Assembly: GCA_017999835.1 (NCBI GenBank)
Contig: JAGNLA010000001.1
Span: 225,227-289,226, forward strand
Origin: Caldisericia bacterium
GTDB taxonomy: Bacteria; Caldisericota; Caldisericia; JAAYUI01
Reading direction: 5' to 3'
DNA: 64,000 nucleotides
Position numbers and translations under genes: made by a program. The notes beneath the pieces are model-generated. The model ran no database searches. It was not told the origin of the DNA and saw only the letters and a program-made list of their open reading frames with translations. The first letter of the stretch is position 1. Each line of letters begins with the position of its first letter. This document shows, piece by piece, positions 18,201 through 26,433 of the stretch.

Positions 18201-21200
18201 CATTTGTCCCGTTCAGATTCATCGGTGAAGCTTTCAAGGCGAAAGTCGAATGGTTCCAGACAACAAAAACGATAGTTGTAACCATGGACATGAATCAGAA
18301 CAACCCAAAACTTTCCGTTAAACCGAAGGAAGCCAATATCGTCTGGAACGATGCCGATCCAGACAAAGTCCCAAGCTCAGCTTCATTTGAGATCAAAAAC
18401 GAAGGTAGCGGAACGTTGCAAATATTGGAAACAGGGACACTTGGCGCTAACCTGAAAACAGAGGCGGCAAAAGACAAAGTCAGTGTTTCTGCTCGTTTCA
18501 ACCCGTCTGGCGTAGATGAAAACGATTTCATTATCATCAAAACCAATGCTGGCACAGAAATCGTACCGGTAAAGGTTGGCATCTATCCTAAGAATCTCAG
18601 CATCCTGACTGCCAAGCCAGATGGCAGCTGGTATATCAACGGTCTCAAGCAAAACGAACCCTACAAAAGAGCGCAGGGACTTATCTCTTGTTCAGCCATG
18701 AGGGTTTCCGGTGCTGCTTCAGGTTCAAGTCTGTTTGACGGCATATCTAGCGAGCTAACAATCACTGCTTCTGGCCATAAGCTATGGCTCAATGTCCAGA
18801 CTGGTGATTTCTCACTCGACGATGTTCGCGCACTCTGGAAATTCACATACAACCTCAGCGAAACCGATGTTTCACTGCCACTTGCTACCTACTCTCTGGC
18901 TTTTGGCTGGCAGATAAAGGAAACCGCTGACGGTACGGTCAAGATGTTCATCCCAAGAGACAAACCTTCGCAGCTGGCGTCGCTAGAAAAGAGTATCGAC
19001 CTTGTCTGGGACACAACCCCAAAGCGCATGTCCAGCTTCACCGCTCCAACATACCCACTCAAAAACAATGGCACCTATTCGTTTGAAAAGTCAGAAAGCA
19101 AGTATAAGCTGTTTTTCTTCTTTTCTAACGACAGCATCTCGGAATCAATCATCCCCTACATCGAAAGCATCAACAGAAGGTTTGCTGACAGCGGTCTTGA
19201 ATCAAAACTGGTTTCTACAACTGTAAAATCAGACAGTGTCATTGAACAGTTCTTTGCAGGTAACCAAACAATCACAAAAGGTCTGTCCGACCTCTCGATT
19301 GCCGGGATAACAACACCAATAATATTTGACTCAGAAGGGTCAATATGCGCCGAATTCGGCGGTGAAGCAGTGCCAAGACTTTATATCGTCGATTCAGCCG
19401 GCAATCTCATATTTGAGCTTCCAGACATGGATGAATCCCAGATACCATACCTTGAACAGGCTGTTTCAGCTTTGGTCTCCAACTCAACAAAACTGCCACA
19501 GGACGTTCAGACGGTGTCAGTTGTCAACAAGGGTGGAAACGCTGGCGAAGGCTCGCTTACACCGACAAATCATGACATAACGATACTCAAATCAAAGTTT
19601 AAGAATTCTCCTGCAAACATTGCCGTCAGCGTTGCCTCGTCTCCTCTTGAAAACGAACAGATTCTGCCAACCTTCAAAAAAACCTCTCTCATGCTCCTTG
19701 GAAACAGTAACCAGGTAGAAATTCCTGTCAGATATTGGAAGCTGCCAAAATTCTCGATGTTTACAAGCTTTGTGGACGGTTCAAAAGACGTCAGGTTTGG
19801 AAAAGCCTGGCGAACAATGCCTTTGGAGTGCACAGGTGGCGACGATCCGGTTTGCCCTGTCAGCGAAGTAATCAACCAAATTGGTGGACAGACTCGCATG
19901 GGAACCGAAGGAAAAGTAATCATTACTGCCGGCGACAAGGAAATTGTTGTAACGACTGGTTCATCAACTGCTTTTATCGGTTCACGTTCTGTTGATCTGA
20001 ACAAGCCATTTACACTTTCCAAGGGAATCTTATTTGGCCCGGCAAAACTTCTGTCAGAAGCGATCGGCTCAAAACTCTATAGGTTCGACGACACTTTCTG
20101 TCTGGTCTCACCAAGTCTCAAGGGTTCAGCAACCGGGCCAATTCTTGAAACCAACGTCCAAACACTGACTTTTAACAACTACATCAAACCAACTGGTGGC
20201 TATCCAGAAGCTCCTGATTTCACACTTAACGATTATCCAGAATCCACAGGTAAATCGACCAGCCTGGACGCCATACTTGCAAGGCCGGATGTGAAGGTTC
20301 TTGTAATCGATTTCTGGGCGACATGGTGTCCTCCATGCAAGAGTGGCATGCCGTACATGGAAAAGATGTACCGTGAGTACAAGGACAAAGGACTTGCTCT
20401 CTACGGCGTCATCACGGATTCCGACACAGTTGATGATGATTACGTTGCTTCGGTGCTGGAAGATGACTCAAGAATCCGAGGTGGACTCAAAAAACTCGGT
20501 TTGAACGCGATCACCTACCCTATGCTCTATGAAAACAGAACAGGTACAAAAATCTTCAGGCAGTACAAAGGCGAATCCATCCCAAGAGTCGTGGTTATTA
20601 CAAAAGACAAAAAATGGGCTTTCACAAAAGTCGGGTTCTGGGAAATCGGTCACAGAAATCTTGAGTTCACAGTGAGAAGATTGCTTGGTATAGAAGAATC
20701 GTCAAAGCTTCCAACCATCAACGTGAGAAATGCAGGCATCGAAGAGCTTAAAGGAACGGTTACATGTGACCTGCCGTTCATTGTTCCACAGCAACCAACA
20801 TTCTCAACGATGGGCAAAACCACCCTGACTTTTGGATTCAAACCAAACGCTGCGCCAATAACTCCCCAGAGAGGAACCATAACCATCTCTACAAATGGCG
20901 GGAGTCAAACCATTCCAGTCCAATACAATGCCCTTTCGGAACAGATGATTATCAATTACATCATTGATGTCGAAAGCGGCGAAACTGTCATTAACAATAG
21001 CAAAGTAAACATCATTATTCCGAGTAAAATTGTCGATGGCAAATTACTGTTGTCAATTGATATGGTGATGTCGGCAATTGGTGGTCAAACAAAAATTCTT
21101 TCAGACAAAAAACGTGCGCAATCGGTTTTTGAAAACTGGGAGATTCTCTTTGTCAATGGCAGCAAGGATGTTTCAGTTGGCCCAATAACCATAAAGGCAA

Positions 21201-21325
21201 ATGAAAACGTTGTCATCGAGGGTAGCCACGTTTACACTGATCTTGACACCCTTTCCTACATCCTGGCAATGGAGTATGATTTACAAAACGAAAACAAAAC
21301 CATAATGCTGAGGTATGAACCATGA
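15203..21325 (+). CDS. Giant secreted M28 metallopeptidase / stalk / thioredoxin protein
   Basis: 2040 residues, starting ATGATG behind AAGGAGGG. Order: signal peptide (1-27); PA-type domain (about 140-290); M28 zinc peptidase (about 300-500) with ligands in AHWDHLG (H320, D322), D338 (IDNGSG), E372/E373 (GEESGL), D399 (NLDMVGG) and H469; Ig/ASPM-like beta modules; a stalk domain (about 690-800); a stalk pair (about 908-1030); a thioredoxin-like module without cysteines (about 1297-1425, cis-Pro-like GEAVPRL); a further stalk-like part; a TlpA domain with WCPPC (C1709, C1712); then a beta module and a final stalk-like segment. All catalytic residues are present. Likely an exported aminopeptidase or carboxypeptidase joined to disulfide chemistry. 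No stop or frameshift interrupts it. Confidence 0.88.
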   Translation: MMRNKFAILLALVLTITSFTVPSAKATDFSYWGLVNQVSSKNQMEILGKLTSPEFFGRQPGFEGDTVTTSYIADYFKTIGLTPAGDNGTFLQTVPMNIVCPVAPIDFRQMDVNKSSLRQFVFMKDYNILIASGSGNVTAPAFFCGYGITSKAKVVYDDYAGVDVTGKIVVIFRGGPSYFMEAAANDGQLTNLMSFTTKVANAKAHGAIGVILIENPNYPPSRRTNLAQRSLTFYQSSLPGLYLSIDTGDIVLSETGKTSAEISKNIDAQQKPYSFPLPKYNWNIQVTMAVKENYKSANVVGYIPSSDPFGANETLMVGAHWDHLGIDPSGNLYPGAIDNGSGVSVMMEVARVFAQNKVKLDRNLAFVAFTGEESGLVGSGYMANNCPFPEEGLTVLNLDMVGGLPNIIRCASDPNFTDLNSKLKQAGLKVGADFKLGGPANGSSDHYPFYLKGIQAVFVIAADGVTKYHVPEDTIDTVSPEGLELVAKFIIHAAGQMTNPFYLSLDNPGPITVGTPEYELTGYTGKNAAVSVGGRNTISSETGRFMLTVPLTKGTQTLNVTAIKPGSMQKLEKPITITYELRSKATSSISQINFGYVTKDSNKTVEFTIQNKGEGPLSGTIRACDNWMVISPNKLEASKTVVSVKVDTDKFTEDGFHYCMLQIETDNGMMQLPVTAVTGNPIVSLKTVFGSKTAFIAGTKMPITNPMVSVGKTDFVPMSLISMAFGATFNLDDTHGSITLGDSKVTVWPDTSIAMIGNSPISLTGNVYGVGSDFMIPVELVAKLGIISKFDEETETYEFSYDANPFKITTNQNPESFTISYKNPNIDNASFDIEANRTAQAVISTDSDWLVAWPQTLEIGSSKKTISLKFATNKLLQPGQKTSTVKISTAFGTKEVPITVITPSSERIVKIQIGSKTGTIDDKETTLSQPPFIDGGTTMVPYRFLGEAFGATIEWIAESKTVRATLDRTTVELVIGQKTAKVNGVPTTLAKAPIIVKGSTFVPFRFIGEAFKAKVEWFQTTKTIVVTMDMNQNNPKLSVKPKEANIVWNDADPDKVPSSASFEIKNEGSGTLQILETGTLGANLKTEAAKDKVSVSARFNPSGVDENDFIIIKTNAGTEIVPVKVGIYPKNLSILTAKPDGSWYINGLKQNEPYKRAQGLISCSAMRVSGAASGSSLFDGISSELTITASGHKLWLNVQTGDFSLDDVRALWKFTYNLSETDVSLPLATYSLAFGWQIKETADGTVKMFIPRDKPSQLASLEKSIDLVWDTTPKRMSSFTAPTYPLKNNGTYSFEKSESKYKLFFFFSNDSISESIIPYIESINRRFADSGLESKLVSTTVKSDSVIEQFFAGNQTITKGLSDLSIAGITTPIIFDSEGSICAEFGGEAVPRLYIVDSAGNLIFELPDMDESQIPYLEQAVSALVSNSTKLPQDVQTVSVVNKGGNAGEGSLTPTNHDITILKSKFKNSPANIAVSVASSPLENEQILPTFKKTSLMLLGNSNQVEIPVRYWKLPKFSMFTSFVDGSKDVRFGKAWRTMPLECTGGDDPVCPVSEVINQIGGQTRMGTEGKVIITAGDKEIVVTTGSSTAFIGSRSVDLNKPFTLSKGILFGPAKLLSEAIGSKLYRFDDTFCLVSPSLKGSATGPILETNVQTLTFNNYIKPTGGYPEAPDFTLNDYPESTGKSTSLDAILARPDVKVLVIDFWATWCPPCKSGMPYMEKMYREYKDKGLALYGVITDSDTVDDDYVASVLEDDSRIRGGLKKLGLNAITYPMLYENRTGTKIFRQYKGESIPRVVVITKDKKWAFTKVGFWEIGHRNLEFTVRRLLGIEESSKLPTINVRNAGIEELKGTVTCDLPFIVPQQPTFSTMGKTTLTFGFKPNAAPITPQRGTITISTNGGSQTIPVQYNALSEQMIINYIIDVESGETVINNSKVNIIIPSKIVDGKLLLSIDMVMSAIGGQTKILSDKKRAQSVFENWEILFVNGSKDVSVGPITIKANENVVIEGSHVYTDLDTLSYILAMEYDLQNENKTIMLRYEP

Positions 21326-21540
21326 ACAAAGTACCGGAAGAAGCAGAATTTGTGATGGATATTCTCCGTGGAAACGGAAAGATGACCACAACACAAATTG
21401 AAGAAGAGATAAGAAAACAAGGCATTAATTGCAAGGATGCAGCAGCATCTTTTTTGCCATCCCTGAAATCGCTGGGGTTCATAAAATCAGAATTCAAAAA
21501 CAAAACCTGGTACTGGTGGGTGGATGAGTCAGCTAGCTGA
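21322..21540 (+). CDS. Small winged-helix-like protein
   Basis: 72 residues. The pattern (VMDILRGNGKMTTTQIEEEIRKQG, then FLPSLKSLGFIKSEFKNKTWYWW) suggests a compact winged helix with two helices and a wing, of the sort seen in small DNA-binding or protein-interaction modules. It overlaps the giant gene by four bases (ATGA) and uvrC by 17, so it is translated as part of the operon. Function unknown. Confidence 0.6.
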   Translation: MNKVPEEAEFVMDILRGNGKMTTTQIEEEIRKQGINCKDAAASFLPSLKSLGFIKSEFKNKTWYWWVDESAS

Positions 21541-23170
21541 CAAAATCAAACACCTGCCATACAAGCCAGGCGTTTACAAATTTTTCAATGAACAAGGCAG
21601 AGTTATCTACGTTGGCAAAGCCAAGCACCTTATCGACAGGGTCAGCTCATATCTTCTGACTGACCAGCTCGAACCCAAGGTGAAGGCCATGATGAACCAT
21701 GCTGTTGACATTGATTTCATCGTCACAGAATCAGCCCATGAGGCATTAGTGCTTGAAAATATCCTCATCAAGGAACTGATGCCTCATTACAACATTCTCC
21801 TCAAGGATGACAAGGAATACAGTTTTCTTGCCGTCACAAAAGAGCCGTTCCCGAAACTCACCAGGGTCAGGCGAATTCTCGATGCAAACTCACACTACTT
21901 CGGCCCATACACCAAAGGCGGATCGGTCACTGCCAATATCAAAACCTTGAGGCAGTTTTTTCCTATCCGAACTTGCAACCTCAAGCTTCCAGAGGAGAAA
22001 TCCAGGCCTTGCCTTGATTATCACATTGGTCTCTGCCAGGGGCCGTGCGCCGGACTGATATCCTCGGAAGATTACAACGCAACCGTGTCTGACATACTTC
22101 TTCTGCTCTCTGGAAAGTACAAAAGACTCGAAGAGGCACTTACAAAGAAAATGCAGGATGCTTCTACATCTTTAAGGTTCGAGGAAGCTGCCAGGTACAG
22201 GGAATGCCTAAGACATTTAGGCGCAATAGTTTCTAAACAGAGGGTTGTTTCTCCGATACCTGTTGACAGGGATATTTTTGCAGTATTTTCTGACAAGGGT
22301 GAGGCATGTGTTGAGTTTCTCAAAGTCAGGTCAGGCAGACTCATCCTGGAAATGCACATGTTTGCCGGCTCGGATGAACTCAGCTCCAACGCGGAATTCC
22401 TCGGCGCTGTAATGCAAAACATCTACGGTTCCCATCAAAATGTTGATCTTCCAACCGAAATCATCGTTTCTGTCAAACCTTCAAACGACAAGGATCTCTC
22501 TGAGTTCATCAACGAAGGTAGACAGCTCAAAGAACCGATAAAGATTATCCAACCCAAAAAAGGCGACAAGATAGAGCTTGTGAATATGGCTCTCACCAAT
22601 GCCAAGCACCACCTTGCTGAACACCTCAGGCGAGAGCAAATCGCTCTGGGTCAAAACGCCGTCACACAGCTCCAGGAAGCCTTAGCTCTCAAAAAAGCGC
22701 CACTGGTCATCGAAGGTTACGACATAGCCAACATCTCAGGCAAGGCAGCTGTTGGCGCCCAGGTTGTGTTCAAAGATGGAAAATCTTACAAAAAAGGCTA
22801 CCGCATTTACAAAATTAAGTGCAAGGACACACCAGACGACTATGCCATGATGAGGGAAACACTCGAGAGACGCCGAGATCACTGGGACGATGAAGAGTTC
22901 GCACTAAAACCTGATTTATTGCTCATCGACGGCGGACTGGGACAACTCAACGTTGCTCTTGATGTCTTCAAGGGAATAGACGTAGAAATTGCAGGGCTAG
23001 CCAAGGAAGAAGAACTAATTATCCGCGAAGGGCAGGAACCGATTCGCCTTTCAAGGGACTCACTGGCGCTAAGGCTGCTCCAGCAGGTTCGAGACGAAGC
23101 GCACAGGTTTGGTGGACGTCACTTCAGAATCCAGCACAAGAAAGAGTCTGGGCTTGATAAGAAAAAATGA
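21524..23170 (+). CDS. uvrC: Excinuclease ABC subunit C, short form without C-terminal HhH
   Basis: 548 residues. It makes the two incisions of nucleotide excision repair with UvrA/UvrB. The N-terminal GIY-YIG nuclease is clear (KPGVYKF, IYVGKAKHL). The Cys cluster is CLDYHIGLCQGPC, and the UVR motif lies near 205-235 (RFEEAARYRECLRHL). The RNase H-like 3' nuclease follows, with YDIANISG, PDLLLIDGGLGQL and the RDEAHRFG histidine. The protein then ends after about 17 residues, where most UvrC proteins continue ~55-60 residues into tandem helix-hairpin-helix motifs. None is visible in the other frames downstream. Both nuclease sites look intact. Confidence 0.93.
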   Translation: MSQLADKIKHLPYKPGVYKFFNEQGRVIYVGKAKHLIDRVSSYLLTDQLEPKVKAMMNHAVDIDFIVTESAHEALVLENILIKELMPHYNILLKDDKEYSFLAVTKEPFPKLTRVRRILDANSHYFGPYTKGGSVTANIKTLRQFFPIRTCNLKLPEEKSRPCLDYHIGLCQGPCAGLISSEDYNATVSDILLLLSGKYKRLEEALTKKMQDASTSLRFEEAARYRECLRHLGAIVSKQRVVSPIPVDRDIFAVFSDKGEACVEFLKVRSGRLILEMHMFAGSDELSSNAEFLGAVMQNIYGSHQNVDLPTEIIVSVKPSNDKDLSEFINEGRQLKEPIKIIQPKKGDKIELVNMALTNAKHHLAEHLRREQIALGQNAVTQLQEALALKKAPLVIEGYDIANISGKAAVGAQVVFKDGKSYKKGYRIYKIKCKDTPDDYAMMRETLERRRDHWDDEEFALKPDLLLIDGGLGQLNVALDVFKGIDVEIAGLAKEEELIIREGQEPIRLSRDSLALRLLQQVRDEAHRFGGRHFRIQHKKESGLDKKK

Positions 23171-23189
23171 GGGGGTATACTTCACTCAA

Positions 23190-23882
23190 ATGAGAAAAAA
23201 CATATTTCTTCTGTTAATTTGTCCGATTCTTCTGCTATCGTTCTCCGGATGCGACTACATCAATGAAACAATGGTTGAAGCGCCAAAACTCATAAACATG
23301 AGCCTTGAAGCTGCAAAAATCCTTGCACAGGAAAGAGGGCTTGAACTTGTCGTCACCGACAAGATAGCCTCAGACATCGTTGCAAAAGACAGCATCATCT
23401 CCCAGGAACCATCGCCAAACACTCTCATAAAGATGTCTCGCGAGGTTTTTGTCACCATCTCGTCTGGCAAGAAAAATGTAATCCTGCCTAACTACACAGG
23501 TAAGAGGTTTGGTCAGGTACAATCTGACGTACTAGAAAAAGGTCTGTCATTTGGTTCAGTGGAAGAGGTTTATTCAAAATCATCTGATGCTGGCATCGTT
23601 ATTGATCAATTTCCTGCTCCAGGATCCACTGTAGACCAGAACACTCCAATAATGCTCACCGTCTCTCTCGGATACATGATAAAAATGCCCGATGTTATTG
23701 GAATAGACTACCAGGAAGCTTCGCAAAAAATTGTAGACGAAGGTTTCAGCGCCGACAGAATCACAACTAAACCACTTCACGCAAGATATGTGCCATTCAA
23801 CGCAGTCGTCAGACAAGACCCTGAACCAGGCGTGATGATCGACCCCAAGTGCCCAATCATGCTTTTCTATAACCCAAAATGA
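23190..23882 (+). CDS. Lipoprotein with three PASTA domains
   Basis: 230 residues from ATG 23190, just before a lipoprotein signal (lipobox FSGC). Three PASTA repeats follow (about 30-92, 93-160, 161-230), each with the ...ISQEPSPNT, IDQFPAPGSTV or RQDPEPGVMI turn. PASTA units bind cell-wall precursors in Ser/Thr kinases and PBPs, but here no kinase or transpeptidase is attached; the protein is only a lipid-anchored PASTA module outside the membrane. It sits between uvrC and rpe with 19 bp and -4 bp spacing, so it belongs to the same operon. Confidence 0.88.
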   Translation: MRKNIFLLLICPILLLSFSGCDYINETMVEAPKLINMSLEAAKILAQERGLELVVTDKIASDIVAKDSIISQEPSPNTLIKMSREVFVTISSGKKNVILPNYTGKRFGQVQSDVLEKGLSFGSVEEVYSKSSDAGIVIDQFPAPGSTVDQNTPIMLTVSLGYMIKMPDVIGIDYQEASQKIVDEGFSADRITTKPLHARYVPFNAVVRQDPEPGVMIDPKCPIMLFYNPK

Positions 23883-24508
23883 CAAAACTAGCTCCATCCA
23901 TGCTTTCAGCCGATCCGTTGAGGGTTGGAGATGATCTTGCCTCGGTTTGTGCTAACGCTGATCTTGTTCACCTTGACATAATGGATGGACATTTTGTTCC
24001 TAATCTTGCCTTGGGTATGGATGTTTGTGCTGGGATAATAAAAAACAGCACCAAGCCATGTTACTCACATTTGATGGTAACCAACCCACAGGACTACCTT
24101 GAGAGACTGGTGAACTTTGGCTCTGCTGCCATTGTATGGCATGTGGAGGTGGATATCGACCACTCAAAATATCTCTCGTTGGTAAAGGCTATGGGCAAAA
24201 TGACCGGTTTGGCAATCTCGCCTGACACCAACCCCTCAGCTTTGATACCATTTGCCAAAACAATGGACATGGTGACAGTCATGTCAGTCTACCCTGGCAG
24301 ATCTGGCCAAAGTTTTATTACATCAACATTAGACAAAATTAAAACAATCAAGAAGATGGGTAACTTTCTCGTCGAGGTTGATGGAGGAGTGAACCTTATC
24401 AATGCCAAAGAAATTGTGTCTGCTGGCGCAGATATTCTCGTCTCTGGCGCAAGTTTTTTCAAATCAGATGACAGAGCTTCTTTTGGTAAAGCCATAAGAA
24501 GCCTTTAG
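23879..24508 (+). CDS. rpe: Ribulose-phosphate 3-epimerase
   Basis: 209 residues. It interconverts D-ribulose 5-phosphate and D-xylulose 5-phosphate in the pentose phosphate pathway. Family landmarks are LAPSMLSADP, VHLDIMDGHFVPNL (metal His and catalytic Asp), YSHLMVTNP, MSVYPGRSGQSF (phosphate loop) and VEVDGGVN (second catalytic Asp), with VSGASFF near the end. Length is normal. The ATG overlaps the PASTA gene's stop. Confidence 0.95.
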   Translation: MTKLAPSMLSADPLRVGDDLASVCANADLVHLDIMDGHFVPNLALGMDVCAGIIKNSTKPCYSHLMVTNPQDYLERLVNFGSAAIVWHVEVDIDHSKYLSLVKAMGKMTGLAISPDTNPSALIPFAKTMDMVTVMSVYPGRSGQSFITSTLDKIKTIKKMGNFLVEVDGGVNLINAKEIVSAGADILVSGASFFKSDDRASFGKAIRSL

Positions 24509-24519
24509 GAGGTCAAATC

Positions 24520-25587
24520 GTGAAAAAAAATTGGATTATCATTGGCTCTATTATACTTGCAATATTATTGGTTGTAACAGTTGCAATCATCCTCAACGGC
24601 AATAAGGCAACCAAGCCAAACGCTTCTCTGACCGGTTTGGTGAGAAATGCCAAAGACTCAACAGTCATCGCTGATGCTTCAGTAAGAATTGATTCTGCAG
24701 AGACCAAAACAGACAAATCCGGTTCATTCAAACTGGAGGGGCTTTCATCCGGAAAGTACAGCATCTTCATCGCTGCTGATGGTTTCAAACCCTATGAATT
24801 CCCAAACTACGAACTTAAAGAAGGTATCAACAAGATAGATGAGATAATGCTAGAAATCGATGACTCCAAGAAAACAAACCCTGATGACTCGGCAATCATA
24901 CCCCCTCCACCACTTCCAGGAACGACGATGGACAAAAAACCTGATTTCAAGAAGTTTTCAGATCTGACAAACTGCACAATATCACTCAGCATTGGGCAGC
25001 AAGTGGCCGGCAATTACCAACATACCGTATACTATTACTCAAATGGCCTGACAAAAATTGACAACCCAAGCATGTCGGCTCTAGACAAAAGCAACCCGCT
25101 CTTTGGTACCTTGTACGCAACGAAAGACTCATTAATCACGCACCCTTCAGCTGAACAAGGATGGATTGCAATGCCAAAGCCGTCCAATTCTCCAAAATTT
25201 GACGAAAATGCCCTCCCTGACAGGGCTCCATTAATGTACATCGATTCATTATTCAAAGCCATAACTGACAAATCCACAACCGTAAATTTCATTGGAAAAG
25301 TAAACAAGGAATTTGGTCAGGCAAACAGATATTACGTTGTTGCAGACGCAAACAGTAACCTTTTTGATGGCGAGATTTTCACGCCAGTCGATGGTAAATA
25401 CAAAGATACAATTTTGGAATTTTCGGGAAGACTGAACATCGGCGGAATTGGCGACAAAACAACGCTTACTATAACTAATATTTCAAAAACTCCGGCAATC
25501 ACGCTGCCACAAGGCATAAAGACTATTGAAGTACCCGAAGCACAGGTTGACCAAAAGTTGACAAAACCAGAAAAAAATAACCCTTAG
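24520..25587 (+). CDS. Membrane-anchored protein with carboxypeptidase-regulatory-like domain
   Basis: 355 residues from GTG 24520, seven bases after AGGAGG. One N-terminal membrane segment (residues 5-26) is followed by a transthyretin-like/CarboxypepD_reg fold (about 36-110: SLTGLVRNAKDSTVIADASV, GSFKLEGLSSGKYSI), a Pro-rich linker (IIPPPPLPG) and a ~220-residue C-terminal domain I do not recognise, with a late strand-rich portion resembling lipoprotein-carrier folds. Probably exported and anchored in the inner membrane. It is the last gene of the run that begins at rsmD. Confidence 0.7.
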   Translation: MKKNWIIIGSIILAILLVVTVAIILNGNKATKPNASLTGLVRNAKDSTVIADASVRIDSAETKTDKSGSFKLEGLSSGKYSIFIAADGFKPYEFPNYELKEGINKIDEIMLEIDDSKKTNPDDSAIIPPPPLPGTTMDKKPDFKKFSDLTNCTISLSIGQQVAGNYQHTVYYYSNGLTKIDNPSMSALDKSNPLFGTLYATKDSLITHPSAEQGWIAMPKPSNSPKFDENALPDRAPLMYIDSLFKAITDKSTTVNFIGKVNKEFGQANRYYVVADANSNLFDGEIFTPVDGKYKDTILEFSGRLNIGGIGDKTTLTITNISKTPAITLPQGIKTIEVPEAQVDQKLTKPEKNNP

Positions 25588-25593
25588 CGGATT

Positions 25594-25617
25594 AAGCCTC
25601 CGCAAGGAGGCTTTTTT
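25594..25617 (+). terminator. Intrinsic terminator ending the rsmD-to-24520 operon
   Basis: AAGCCTCC, GCAA loop, GGAGGCTTTTTT. Confidence 0.92.
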
Positions 25618-25632
25618 GTATCTAGGTGCAGC

Positions 25633-26433
25633 ATGGAAAAGATGATCCACACAACGAACCTAACAAAGAAATTCAAAGAGTACACAGCAGTAAACAGCCT
25701 GAATATCTCCATTGAACATGGACAGATTTTTGGGCTTCTTGGACCTAACGGAGCTGGGAAAACAACAACAATCAAGATGCTTATAACCTTGCTAGCCCCT
25801 ACGTCTGGCACAGCTGACGTTGGTGGATTTGACATCATCAAGCATCCAGTCCAGGTCAGAAAGCACATCGGATATGTCCCCCAGATGATTTCTACTGAAC
25901 CAAACCTTACCGGGCTTGAGAACATGAACATTTTCGCAAAGCTTTATGATGTTGATCCCAAAACACGGAAAGAACGCATTGAAGAAGCGATGACCAAGAT
26001 GGGTATCATGGATTCCGGGAAAAAACTGGTAGGGCAGTACTCTGGCGGCATGATCAGAAAACTTGAGATCGCGCAATCACTACTTAACAAGCCATCTATT
26101 TTGTTTCTGGATGAACCCTCGGTAGGATTGGATCCAGTCGCCAGAATGCACATCTGGGATCATATTCAATCGTTAAAAGATGAATATGGCGCAACAATCC
26201 TCCTTACCACTCATTATATGGAGGAGGCTGACAAACTCTGTGACGAAATTGCCATCATGGATTGTGGCAACATTTCAATCACCGGCAGCCCGGACGAGTT
26301 GAAAAAATCTATCGACAAACAAAGGGCGTCGCTTGATGACGTGTTTGTGCATTACACGGGGTCAAACCTCAACGAATCTAGCGGATTCAAGGACATCAAA
26401 AGAACAAGAAGAACGGCAAAGAGGTTGGGATGA
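25633..26433 (+). CDS. ABC exporter ATP-binding protein (DrrA-like)
   Basis: 266 residues. Walker A is GPNGAGKTT, the Q-loop region is GYVPQM, the ABC signature is YSGGMIRKLEIA, Walker B is ILFLDEPSVGLD, and the H-loop is TTHYMEEADKLCDE. The sequence resembles the DrrA/CcmA branch of drug- or lipid-exporter ATPases. The stop overlaps the permease start, so the pair forms one transporter. The substrate cannot be inferred. Confidence 0.93.
   Translation: MEKMIHTTNLTKKFKEYTAVNSLNISIEHGQIFGLLGPNGAGKTTTIKMLITLLAPTSGTADVGGFDIIKHPVQVRKHIGYVPQMISTEPNLTGLENMNIFAKLYDVDPKTRKERIEEAMTKMGIMDSGKKLVGQYSGGMIRKLEIAQSLLNKPSILFLDEPSVGLDPVARMHIWDHIQSLKDEYGATILLTTHYMEEADKLCDEIAIMDCGNISITGSPDELKKSIDKQRASLDDVFVHYTGSNLNESSGFKDIKRTRRTAKRLG

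Noticed and set aside
23109-23190. UvrC frameshift hiding a C-terminal HhH domain
   Set aside because: Neither other frame downstream encodes HhH-like sequence; the next frame leads into the PASTA lipoprotein with its own signal peptide.
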